A DNA stretch of 5,111 nt, from the NCBI GenBank assembly GCA_903970295.1, contig CAJCHQ010000798.1, positions 1-5,111 of the forward strand, given 5' to 3'. Positions 1 through 5,111 of the stretch are shown here, in pieces. The notes beneath the pieces are model-generated. The model did no database searches. It had not been told where the DNA came from and saw only the letters and a list, made by a program, of their open reading frames with translations. The DNA is from Bryobacterales bacterium. GTDB lineage: Bacteria > Cyanobacteriota > Vampirovibrionia > Obscuribacterales > Obscuribacteraceae. Position numbers and translations under genes: made by a program. Within the stretch, counting starts at the first letter, position 1. Every line of letters starts with the position of its first letter.

Positions 1-2
1 TT

Positions 3-485
3 TTCATTATTTTTGCTCTTGCTTTTTTGTCCGTCGTGCCATATGCGAGGGGCGCTGAAGAGCAAAACAATCTAGTTTCGTCGGATGATGCCAAATCCAT
101 TAGTGAGGAGGCACCGCCTGTGGTCCCCCACCAGGAAGAAGATCTATCTGTTACGCCACTGCCAATGGTGGCAGATCCGGCCCGATATTGGGGCAATTCT
201 TTTTCACTCAAATTTCATCAGCCGTCATGTCCTTTTGCTCAAGCTATGAACCCTCGGCACGTTCAGTTTTTTCAGAATCTCGATCAGGCTACTTCTTCAG
301 GAGAAAAACCCTGTCGTTACTGCTTGCCACCTTACTGGACGGCTGTTCACTGCATCTTGCTAACCCCTCAGCCGACAAGGGCTGCAGATCGAGACGAGGC
401 CTTTGCAAGGACCGGGCATCGCGGCAATCCAGCCATAGACACGGCGCCTCATCACGGCCGGGTTAATAAAGTACCCAGCCTATAA
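3..485 (+). CDS. Exported protein with Ada-like metal-binding microdomain (5' end outside window)
   Basis: The frame is open from base 3 with no stop, so the gene begins left of the window; the TTG at 27 is the first start-like codon inside but falls within the signal peptide. The first visible residues (FIIFALAFLSVVPYARG) form a hydrophobic core followed by an A-R-G signal-peptidase-like site, with likely cleavage near base 53, so the product is probably exported. An acidic, Pro-rich linker follows. Bases 186-338 then encode a compact module beginning YWGN, with FHxxxC (His at 216-218, Cys at 228-230) and KPCRYC (Cys at 312-314 and 321-323). This pattern of a His/Cys pair, about 25 residues, then CxxC resembles the Ada N-terminal metal-binding fold found as a stand-alone microdomain in secreted bacterial proteins, where it often accompanies nuclease or other domains. 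The last 48 residues are Arg/His/Pro-rich and resemble nothing I know. No catalytic domain is visible, so the function is unknown; metal or DNA binding is inference. Confidence 0.7.
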   Translation, partial: FIIFALAFLSVVPYARGAEEQNNLVSSDDAKSISEEAPPVVPHQEEDLSVTPLPMVADPARYWGNSFSLKFHQPSCPFAQAMNPRHVQFFQNLDQATSSGEKPCRYCLPPYWTAVHCILLTPQPTRAADRDEAFARTGHRGNPAIDTAPHHGRVNKVPSL

Positions 486-732
486 ATTTACTCGACCGTT
501 GTTGCTGATAATCTAAGCCGGCGGTGTGCTTTACCTTTGGTCATCCCGGGAATATGTTTTACCAGGCACAATTAGCCCCGTCGATTGTGCTTTCAGCGAC
601 CAGCGCTTTATTACTGTGGTGCTGCTTCAGACTTTTGCCCGAATCATTTAGACTTATGATGCCATTGCGAGCTGATCGCATTACAAAGGTGGTATAACGA
701 CCGGAGAGCCCTTGCCTGGACACGATTAAGAT
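486..732 (+). other. Intergenic leader between the exported-protein gene and the 882-residue gene
   Basis: I see no supported gene here. No convincing terminator follows the upstream stop: GGGT (around 462) and ACCC (around 475) could make only a four-pair stem, without a T-run. Possible -10 boxes for the downstream gene are TATGAT at 655-660 and TATAAC at 693-698, but neither has a good -35 at 16-18 bases, so no promoter is assigned. A GGAGAG at 703-708 is too far (about 24 bases) from the ATG at 733 to be its ribosome binding site. Confidence 0.5.
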
Positions 733-3381
733 ATGAGTCTCGAACAAATTCAGCAGAATTACGCCGATGCCACTGGCTATGTCATGGATCGGACCACGAA
801 TCCGCCAAAAATACTGGGACAAGCATTCCTGGTCTCGAAAAGCCGAGCTGTAACCTGCGCTAGTGTTGTTTACAACTACATCGAAGCACCCTGGGCTTTG
901 CAAGTAAATTTCGTGCATCCTGACATTCTCCTCGGTGTTAAATCACTGGCTTTGCACAATGATTTTGACAAGCGTTTGGCTCGGACCTGGTATCTGTCTC
1001 AAACCGGTAATCCCGGTGAGCAATTGGTGATTGCCAATGACATGGCCTCTTTGGTCCTGGATCCGCAGTTAACTGAGATGTCGATTGATAAAGTCGGCGA
1101 ACTCAATCGCGCCCTGACCATTCCCTTCTCTAATGAAGGAGTCGATGCTTCAGGCAGCATTCAGGGTGGCGATCTGGTGCCGATCCTCTCTGGTGTATTG
1201 CAATCGCAACGAACTGGTTTGATTACTCTTTTCGATGCGCGCAACGTGCCAATTGCCAGAATTGCTGTTGGGCAAGGCAAAATTCTGAAAGTCTATTATC
1301 GAGGACTGCTCGGTGAACTCGCTTTTTTCGAGCTGCTCTATCGGAAACCAGCTCAGGGTTATGCTTTCCAGGGGCAGTCGAATTTTTCATGGGGAAATGT
1401 GCGAGACATCATTGCCCCATCGGATGCTTTGATCGAAGAAGCAGTGCGACGTTCACAAGAACTGCCGCAGCTTCTGGCATATCTTGGTGGTCCCGATGCA
1501 CGTTATCAGAAACGAATTGAAACGATCGAGCCGTCGCAGGTAAGTGAAAATATTCAGTGGTTGCTCGAGCGTTTGTGGGAAGGTCTGGATGGCTACATGA
1601 CCATCGATCGTTTGTCTGAGCGCGTTGGCGCTGACACCTATACGGTCGCTACGGCCATGCGAGAGCTGGTAAATAAAGCGGTTGTGTCGATGATAAATCG
1701 CGCCACACCGTTTCATTGCAATGGCCAATTAGGACAGCCACTTACATCACATACCGATTTCGAAGTGCACGCCTGGGATCCACTACAGGCTTTCTATCTC
1801 GATCCGATCTCTGGTAGACCGACCTGGATGCAAGGAAATTTCTTTGGTGTTGCCAATGCTTTGCAGCCTAAAAATATGTTGCACACAGTTGGTTTGCCGG
1901 TTGGTGTACCAGGCGCTCTGGTTCTCAAAGACTACAAACTAATTGGTGTTCACAGTGGTGCTCACACGCCGAAACCAGGACAACCTGCACCGCCGGTCAA
2001 GCTCTATCAAATGATGTGGATGGGCGCTTTGCTCGATATGAGCACCAAGAAATTGCGTGCTCAAGAAGAGGGACAGACGACCTCTGGTTTCACTCGATTG
2101 CGTAGTGCTAATGATGAAGACGAAGAAGCCGCACCGGGTGCAGTTGCCGTCCTAGAAAAATTCGTCTGTCCCAGTTGCCACATGACCAACACCAAGGTTG
2201 GACCGTGTTTCAACTGCGGTACGCCGGTCGAGGCGCCACCGCCGGAGCAAGAACCGGATACGAAATTGGGTAAACTAGCCGCTCACCCGATTGGTAAAAA
2301 AGTTCTTGATTTGAAGACTCAATACAACTTGAGCAACAAACAGCTTGCCATCTTCGGCGGTATCATCGTTTGTTTCCCACTGCTTTTGATGACCATGTGC
2401 CAACCGCCTCCGACAGCCACTGTCAGCCCCACTGTTCAAGGCGGAGCGCCGACTGATCAAAATCCGAAAAGTTCTGAAAAGGCTGTGCAAATGGCCGTCG
2501 AATACGCTGGTTTTTCCGGCACGGCGATTCCTGGTTATTGGTTTACCGACACTTCTGAATTGACGAAGCCGGCCAAATCTTTTGGCATGGAATCTGACCA
2601 GGGCAACAACAAAGTGATATTCGAAATCATGGATGATATGGCAGCTGTAGAGAATTTGGCCAATTTCCGAAACAAGCCACCAATGCAAACTGACATTGCA
2701 GCCAATGAACCAGACACCCAGTATGACGAGCACCAATCACTTCTGGGCAGTGAAAAATTGGCGACAACGGTCGGCGAGTATTCCTTGCTCGAAGACAAAA
2801 CGCAGAAGATCCGCATACTCGTTGGCGGTTTCCCGTCGCCCCAAGCCGGAAAGTCTATTCTGGTGATCAGCAGAGCTAAAGACCCGGCGAAACCCTATGA
2901 CCCGAGAGGCACTGAATTCCTCATCGATCAAATGGAAATCGTGCTTAAGGATAGAGCCAATAAGATGGCCGGAAACTCTTCGGTACAAGCCGGAAAAGGT
3001 CACGACGATGCAGTCAAGCCTGATGATACCAAAAAAGGCACTGAACAGCCGCTGGCTTCTGATGCTGATCTCGACAAGTATTGCACTGTGATTGCAGATG
3101 CGATCAGGTCGAAGTTGAAGTTGCCCGACGATGCACAAGACGAAATCAAGAAAGAACATTTCAAGAAATTGAAGTGCACGTTGAACGTAGCCATCGATGA
3201 GGATGGCAAAGTGACGAAGCTGGATCTGACCAAGCCAGCCGAATTAGATTCGATTGTCCAGGCTTTGCAGCGTGCCATCAACGCTTGCTCGCCGTTTGAG
3301 AACGTACCTCATACGAAGAACGACTCGATCGATGTGCTTGTCAAATACGATGGCAAGAAACTAAAAGTGGAAAGACCGTAA
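733..3381 (+). CDS. Multidomain membrane protein: degenerate trypsin-like halves, PATAN/DUF4388-like, zinc ribbon, TM, TonB_C-like domain
   Basis: This complete gene encodes 882 residues. ATG 733 is the most upstream start possible, because an in-frame TAA lies at 727-729; no good Shine-Dalgarno is seen. Residues 14-110 read like the first barrel of a trypsin-like protease (GQAFLV, then TCASVV where TCAHVV is usual, then NDMASLVL matching the NDIALL motif with its Asp at 103). Residues 144-222 resemble PATAN/DUF4388 (GGDLVPILSGVLQSQRTG, ARIAVGQGKI, LLGELAFFELL). Residues 273-322 look like a winged-helix. Residues 335-436 resemble a second protease barrel (GVPGALVL, then KLIGVHSG), with Pro393 where GxSG carries the catalytic Ser. 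A zinc ribbon follows (Cys479, 482, 492, 495), then one membrane helix at about 537-556. The 580-740 region is unrecognised; a PsbP/Mog1-like fold is possible. Residues 778-882 resemble a TonB/TolA C-terminal domain. The likely topology is N-terminus cytoplasmic and C-terminus periplasmic. The role is unknown; a non-enzymatic signalling or envelope scaffold is inferred. Confidence 0.85.
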   Translation: MSLEQIQQNYADATGYVMDRTTNPPKILGQAFLVSKSRAVTCASVVYNYIEAPWALQVNFVHPDILLGVKSLALHNDFDKRLARTWYLSQTGNPGEQLVIANDMASLVLDPQLTEMSIDKVGELNRALTIPFSNEGVDASGSIQGGDLVPILSGVLQSQRTGLITLFDARNVPIARIAVGQGKILKVYYRGLLGELAFFELLYRKPAQGYAFQGQSNFSWGNVRDIIAPSDALIEEAVRRSQELPQLLAYLGGPDARYQKRIETIEPSQVSENIQWLLERLWEGLDGYMTIDRLSERVGADTYTVATAMRELVNKAVVSMINRATPFHCNGQLGQPLTSHTDFEVHAWDPLQAFYLDPISGRPTWMQGNFFGVANALQPKNMLHTVGLPVGVPGALVLKDYKLIGVHSGAHTPKPGQPAPPVKLYQMMWMGALLDMSTKKLRAQEEGQTTSGFTRLRSANDEDEEAAPGAVAVLEKFVCPSCHMTNTKVGPCFNCGTPVEAPPPEQEPDTKLGKLAAHPIGKKVLDLKTQYNLSNKQLAIFGGIIVCFPLLLMTMCQPPPTATVSPTVQGGAPTDQNPKSSEKAVQMAVEYAGFSGTAIPGYWFTDTSELTKPAKSFGMESDQGNNKVIFEIMDDMAAVENLANFRNKPPMQTDIAANEPDTQYDEHQSLLGSEKLATTVGEYSLLEDKTQKIRILVGGFPSPQAGKSILVISRAKDPAKPYDPRGTEFLIDQMEIVLKDRANKMAGNSSVQAGKGHDDAVKPDDTKKGTEQPLASDADLDKYCTVIADAIRSKLKLPDDAQDEIKKEHFKKLKCTLNVAIDEDGKVTKLDLTKPAELDSIVQALQRAINACSPFENVPHTKNDSIDVLVKYDGKKLKVERP

Positions 3382-3407
3382 CCGGTTGCCAAAACACCTT
3401 GGGTTAC
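3378..3407. repeat. Short inverted repeat spanning the stop codon of the 882-residue gene
   Basis: GTAACC at 3378-3383 and GGTTAC at 3402-3407 are exact inverted copies, and CCAA (3389-3392) with TTGG (3399-3402) could form an inner stem. It overlaps the TAA stop. An A-run (3412-3417), not a T-run, follows on the + strand, so it does not fit an intrinsic terminator of the upstream gene. It may protect the mRNA 3' end or be chance. Confidence 0.25.
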
Positions 3408-3514
3408 AGTTAAAAAAGTGTGAAAGCCGTCTGGTTGCAGATTTCGACCGGTTTCTCGCCCGGCCTCATCCTGGTTACCATTTGATAGTATGACGCTCCT
3501 TGTAAAGCTCGCCT

Positions 3515-3543
3515 TTGAACCTCTGGCGCCTTTCCCCTATAAT
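3515..3543 (+). promoter_or_regulatory. Sigma70-type promoter of the tRNA-Thr gene
   Basis: A perfect -10 box, TATAAT at 3538-3543, is preceded by a -35-like TTGAAC at 3515-3520 (four of six consensus bases) with an ideal 17-base spacer. Transcription would be expected to start around 3550-3551, only two or three bases before the mature tRNA 5' end at 3553, so the 5' leader would be extremely short. The placement directly upstream of a strong tRNA gene supports the call. Confidence 0.75.
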
Positions 3544-3552
3544 GGTTTCCAT

Positions 3553-3625
3553 GCCGACGTAGCTCAGCCGGTAGAGCAGCTGTTTCGTAAACAGCAGGTC
3601 GCAGGTTCGAATCCCGTCGTCGGCT
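3553..3625 (+). tRNA. tRNA-Thr (anticodon CGT)
   Basis: This sequence folds as a full cloverleaf. The acceptor stem GCCGACG (3553-3559) pairs perfectly with CGTCGGC (3618-3624), and the discriminator is T3625. The D stem is GCTC/GAGC (3562-3565 with 3574-3577). The anticodon stem GCTGT/ACAGC (3579-3583 with 3591-3595) closes the loop TTCGTAA, with anticodon CGT at 3586-3588, which reads ACG (Thr). The variable loop is AGGTC and the T loop is TTCGAAT (3606-3612). The T stem GCAGG/CCCGT contains one A-C mismatch (3603 with 3615) and a terminal G-T. The CCA end is not encoded (CTTTG follows), so it must be added by nucleotidyltransferase. It has its own promoter immediately upstream; no clear terminator with a T-run is seen downstream. 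The apparent protein reading through this gene (DVAQPVEQ...VAGSNPV) is the familiar tRNA artefact. Confidence 0.96.
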
Positions 3626-3786
3626 TTGTCTTCTGGACTTTAGCAGTTCTACTTCACCCGCACTTTACCCGGTTGGTTGCAAATGGGTGCAGGTAATACT
3701 GCTGTTTGACAAGCCTTCAATCGACTTCTTCGTTGTTCACTCAACTCCTCGATCTCCATCGCACACCGGAACCCGCCAGAGGCTCT

Positions 3787-3879
3787 ATGACGAACGAATA
3801 TGTCGGCGGTGTCAACAGTGGCATCGGTTCTTGGCTATCACCATATTCGGTGCTGGCATCGTGGCTGTCGCGGATTTAA
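3787..3879 (+). CDS. Possible small ORF of 30 codons (doubtful)
   Basis: ATG at 3787 opens a frame ending at TAA 3877-3879. A Shine-Dalgarno-like AGAGG (3778-3782) sits four bases before the ATG, a little close but usable. The peptide starts MTNEYVGGVNSGIGSW and ends LASWLSRI; it is rich in Gly, Ser and Trp, with a mildly hydrophobic second half. It resembles no family I know. It lies in the same frame as the downstream kinase, from which it is separated by its own stop and 60 open codons. It could be a leader or small peptide, but a random ORF of this length is common, so confidence is low. Confidence 0.18.
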   Translation: MTNEYVGGVNSGIGSWLSPYSVLASWLSRI

Positions 3880-4046
3880 GTGACTGGTTGCAAGTCCAAG
3901 TTCGCAGAATTTCCACCATTTGTAGCCAACTGGTCGAAAAAGTTTTGCTTTCTCGTCACTCTCTTGTCACAGATGATGATTATCCTTCGAGTTAAGCGTT
4001 GTGTTAGAGCGTTAGTTTGTGTTCGTGGAATAACAGATGTGCGCCC

Positions 4047-4052
4047 GAAGAG
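4047..4052 (+). promoter_or_regulatory. Probable ribosome binding site of the kinase gene
   Basis: GAAGAG lies seven bases before the ATG at 4060. It is a partial Shine-Dalgarno match at normal spacing. It favours 4060 over the in-frame upstream candidates (ATG at 3973 and 3976, GTG at 4039), which lack comparable signals and would add sequence unlike a kinase N-terminus. Confidence 0.5.
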
Positions 4053-4059
4053 TCAATCC

Positions 4060-5111
4060 ATGGATGACTTCTCTAAATCCAGACTAGATCGCAGCCCCTC
4101 CCCGCTGCGTCCGACCAGCCATAGCCGTTCGGCTGGCCCGCCGGCGGATTTTGCCGTTGGTCAAGTCGTAGCCGACCGCTATCGGGTTCTCTCCTTGCTC
4201 GGTCGAGGTGGTATGGGAGCGGTATACCGGGTCGAGCAGATTTTCATGCGCAAGGAATTTGCCATGAAGACGCTCGACGTGCAAGGCGTCACCGATCTTG
4301 CCTGGCGGCGTTTCCAGAAAGAAGCCGAGGCAGTCAGCCGCCTCGACCACGCGCATGTGATAAAAATTCACGATTTCGGTTTGATCGACGGCAAACAGCC
4401 TTTTTACCTCATGGACATGATTTTAGGCGAGAGCCTTGATGCGCGTGTTCAACGCCTGGGTCCTTTGCCGGCAGTCGACGCTTTGAGAATTTTCACCCAA
4501 ATCAGTTTTGCTCTCGAACACGCCCACGACAAGGGTGTCATCCACCGAGACATTAAGCCCAGTAACATCATGCTCAATTACGGCACATCTGTTGCTGCGG
4601 CGGATATCAGCAAGTGCTCTCCCGTTATCGTTGACTTCGGTATTTCCAAGCTTTCCGAAAGCGGCACTGAGGCTCAGAACCTGACGCGCACTGGCGAAAT
4701 TTTTGGCAGTCCTTTGTATATGAGTCCCGAGCAGTGCTTGGGAACAGTTGTCGACAAACGCACTGATATCTATTCGATGGGCTGTGCTTTGTTCGACGCT
4801 CTCACTGGCACTCCACCCCACATCGGAGACTCGACCCTGTCGACAATGATGAAGCACAAAGAGGAGAAAGCGCCTTCGCTGCGAGAAGCGTCGTTGGGCA
4901 ATGACTTCCCCGTGGCTCTTGAGCAGCTCATGGCGCGGCTTTTGGAGAAGGAACCCGAAAGAAGATATCAAAACTTTCACGACGTTGCGCGCGATCTCAT
5001 ATCGCTGCAACAAGGCGGCAGGCTAGTGGCAGCCTCTGCCCCCCCAGTATCCCCATTGCCTACCGACGAACAAAAGCCGAGCAACAGAAGCGAATCGGTC
5101 ATCGGATCCAC
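4060..5111 (+). CDS. Hanks-type Ser/Thr protein kinase, PknB-like (3' end outside window)
   Basis: This frame stays open to the window's end, giving 350 residues. A Ser/Pro/Arg-rich tail of about 35 residues precedes the kinase domain (about 41-316), which transfers ATP phosphate to Ser/Thr of target proteins. All the key elements are present: glycine loop LGRGGMGAVY (47-56), Lys70 in AMK, helix-C Glu88, HRDIKPSN (162-169, with Asp164, Lys166 and Asn169), DFG (192-194), SPE in place of APE (222-224), and DIYSMG (Asp236). Thr209 and Thr211 sit in the activation segment, where PknB-type kinases autophosphorylate. The stretch between Asn169 and DFG is roughly ten residues longer than usual. The domain should therefore be active. 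After residue 320 a Pro/Ser-rich linker begins; in this family a membrane helix and an extracellular or repeat sensor often follow, but that part is not visible. It is separated from the tRNA by 434 bases and is probably transcribed on its own. Substrates are unknown. Confidence 0.95.
   Translation, partial: MDDFSKSRLDRSPSPLRPTSHSRSAGPPADFAVGQVVADRYRVLSLLGRGGMGAVYRVEQIFMRKEFAMKTLDVQGVTDLAWRRFQKEAEAVSRLDHAHVIKIHDFGLIDGKQPFYLMDMILGESLDARVQRLGPLPAVDALRIFTQISFALEHAHDKGVIHRDIKPSNIMLNYGTSVAAADISKCSPVIVDFGISKLSESGTEAQNLTRTGEIFGSPLYMSPEQCLGTVVDKRTDIYSMGCALFDALTGTPPHIGDSTLSTMMKHKEEKAPSLREASLGNDFPVALEQLMARLLEKEPERRYQNFHDVARDLISLQQGGRLVAASAPPVSPLPTDEQKPSNRSESVIGS

Larger units (their letters stand above)
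3432..3892 (+). repeat. Three direct copies of TGGTTGCA flanking the tRNA
   Basis: The octamer TGGTTGCA occurs at 3432-3439, 3674-3681 and 3885-3892, all on the + strand and all in non-coding DNA on both sides of the tRNA gene. The first and third copies share a preceding C. A near copy, GGTTGCC, lies at 3384-3390. I noticed no copies in the large coding regions. The flanks beyond the octamer do not align, so this could be chance or a short binding motif. Confidence 0.25.
3626..4059 (+). other. Gene-poor region between tRNA-Thr and the kinase gene
   Basis: I recognise no gene in these 434 bases. They include a doubtful 30-codon ORF (3787-3879) and a GTG-started 102-codon frame (3687-3995) that overlaps it and has no family resemblance. 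The kinase frame is open from 3880 to 4059, but that stretch reads as a Cys/Val/Lys-rich sequence with no kinase-like content, so it is treated as 5' untranslated. No convincing promoter was found; TTGTCA at 3964-3969 has no -10 at the right distance, and AATAAC at 4029-4034 has no good -35. Confidence 0.5.

Noticed and set aside
188..466. 92-codon + strand ORF in another frame
   Set aside because: It overlaps the frame that carries the Cys/His metal-binding motif and has no motif of its own.
2275..3281. Several - strand ORFs of 93-153 codons
   Set aside because: They are antisense shadows of the 882-residue gene, with no recognisable motifs.
3378..3420. Intrinsic terminator after the 882-residue gene
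   Set aside because: The stem is weak, and an A-run rather than a T-run follows on the + strand.
3553..3625. Integration site of a mobile element at the tRNA 3' end
   Set aside because: I see no second copy of the tRNA 3' end and no integrase in the window.
3490..3696. 68-codon + strand ORF across the tRNA
   Set aside because: Its product is the well-known artefact of translating a tRNA gene (DVAQPVEQ, VAGSNPV).
3687..3995. 102-codon + strand ORF starting with GTG, with one hydrophobic stretch
   Set aside because: It has no family resemblance and no clear ribosome binding site, and its composition looks non-coding.
3880..4059. N-terminal extension of the kinase through the open frame upstream of 4060
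   Set aside because: The added residues look non-coding, and the ATG at 4060 has the best ribosome binding site.
4423..5013. 196-codon ORF on the - strand
   Set aside because: It lies wholly antisense to the kinase domain, whose motifs prove the + strand frame.

Overview
The window carries two partial genes at its edges, one complete large gene, one tRNA gene, and intergenic DNA. All of the convincing genes lie on the + strand. The composition is moderate in G+C. The right-hand gene is a bacterial Hanks-type Ser/Thr kinase. The central gene is a large membrane-anchored protein combining a PATAN/DUF4388-like module, a zinc ribbon and a TonB/TolA-like C-terminal domain. The tRNA has no encoded CCA. 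Together these suggest a signalling-rich, diderm-type environmental bacterium. My best guess is a non-photosynthetic cyanobacterial relative (Candidatus Obscuribacterales / 'Melainabacteria'), where kinases of this style are abundant. This is inference from domain style, and Acidobacteria, Planctomycetes, Myxococcota or another kinase-rich phylum cannot be excluded.

Layout: (1) Bases 3-485 are the 3' part of a gene for a small exported protein, with a signal-peptide core at the left edge and an Ada-type Cys/His metal-binding microdomain. (2) Bases 486-732 are a non-coding leader. (3) Bases 733-3381 encode an 882-residue protein. It appears to be a degenerate trypsin-like protein interrupted by a PATAN-like and a helix-turn-helix-like segment, then a zinc ribbon, one membrane helix, an unrecognised extracytoplasmic region and a TonB_C-like domain. 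(4) Bases 3382-3552 are a spacer ending in a strong sigma70-type promoter. (5) Bases 3553-3625 are tRNA-Thr(CGT). (6) Bases 3626-4059 have no recognised gene, only a doubtful 30-codon ORF. (7) Bases 4060-5111 are the start of a Ser/Thr protein kinase whose catalytic domain is complete but whose C-terminal sensor part lies outside the window.

Nothing shows these genes form one operon: each is preceded by a sizeable gap and the tRNA has its own promoter. The nearby membrane scaffold and kinase both look like signalling proteins, but a functional link is speculative. The most unusual item is the domain architecture of the 882-residue protein.
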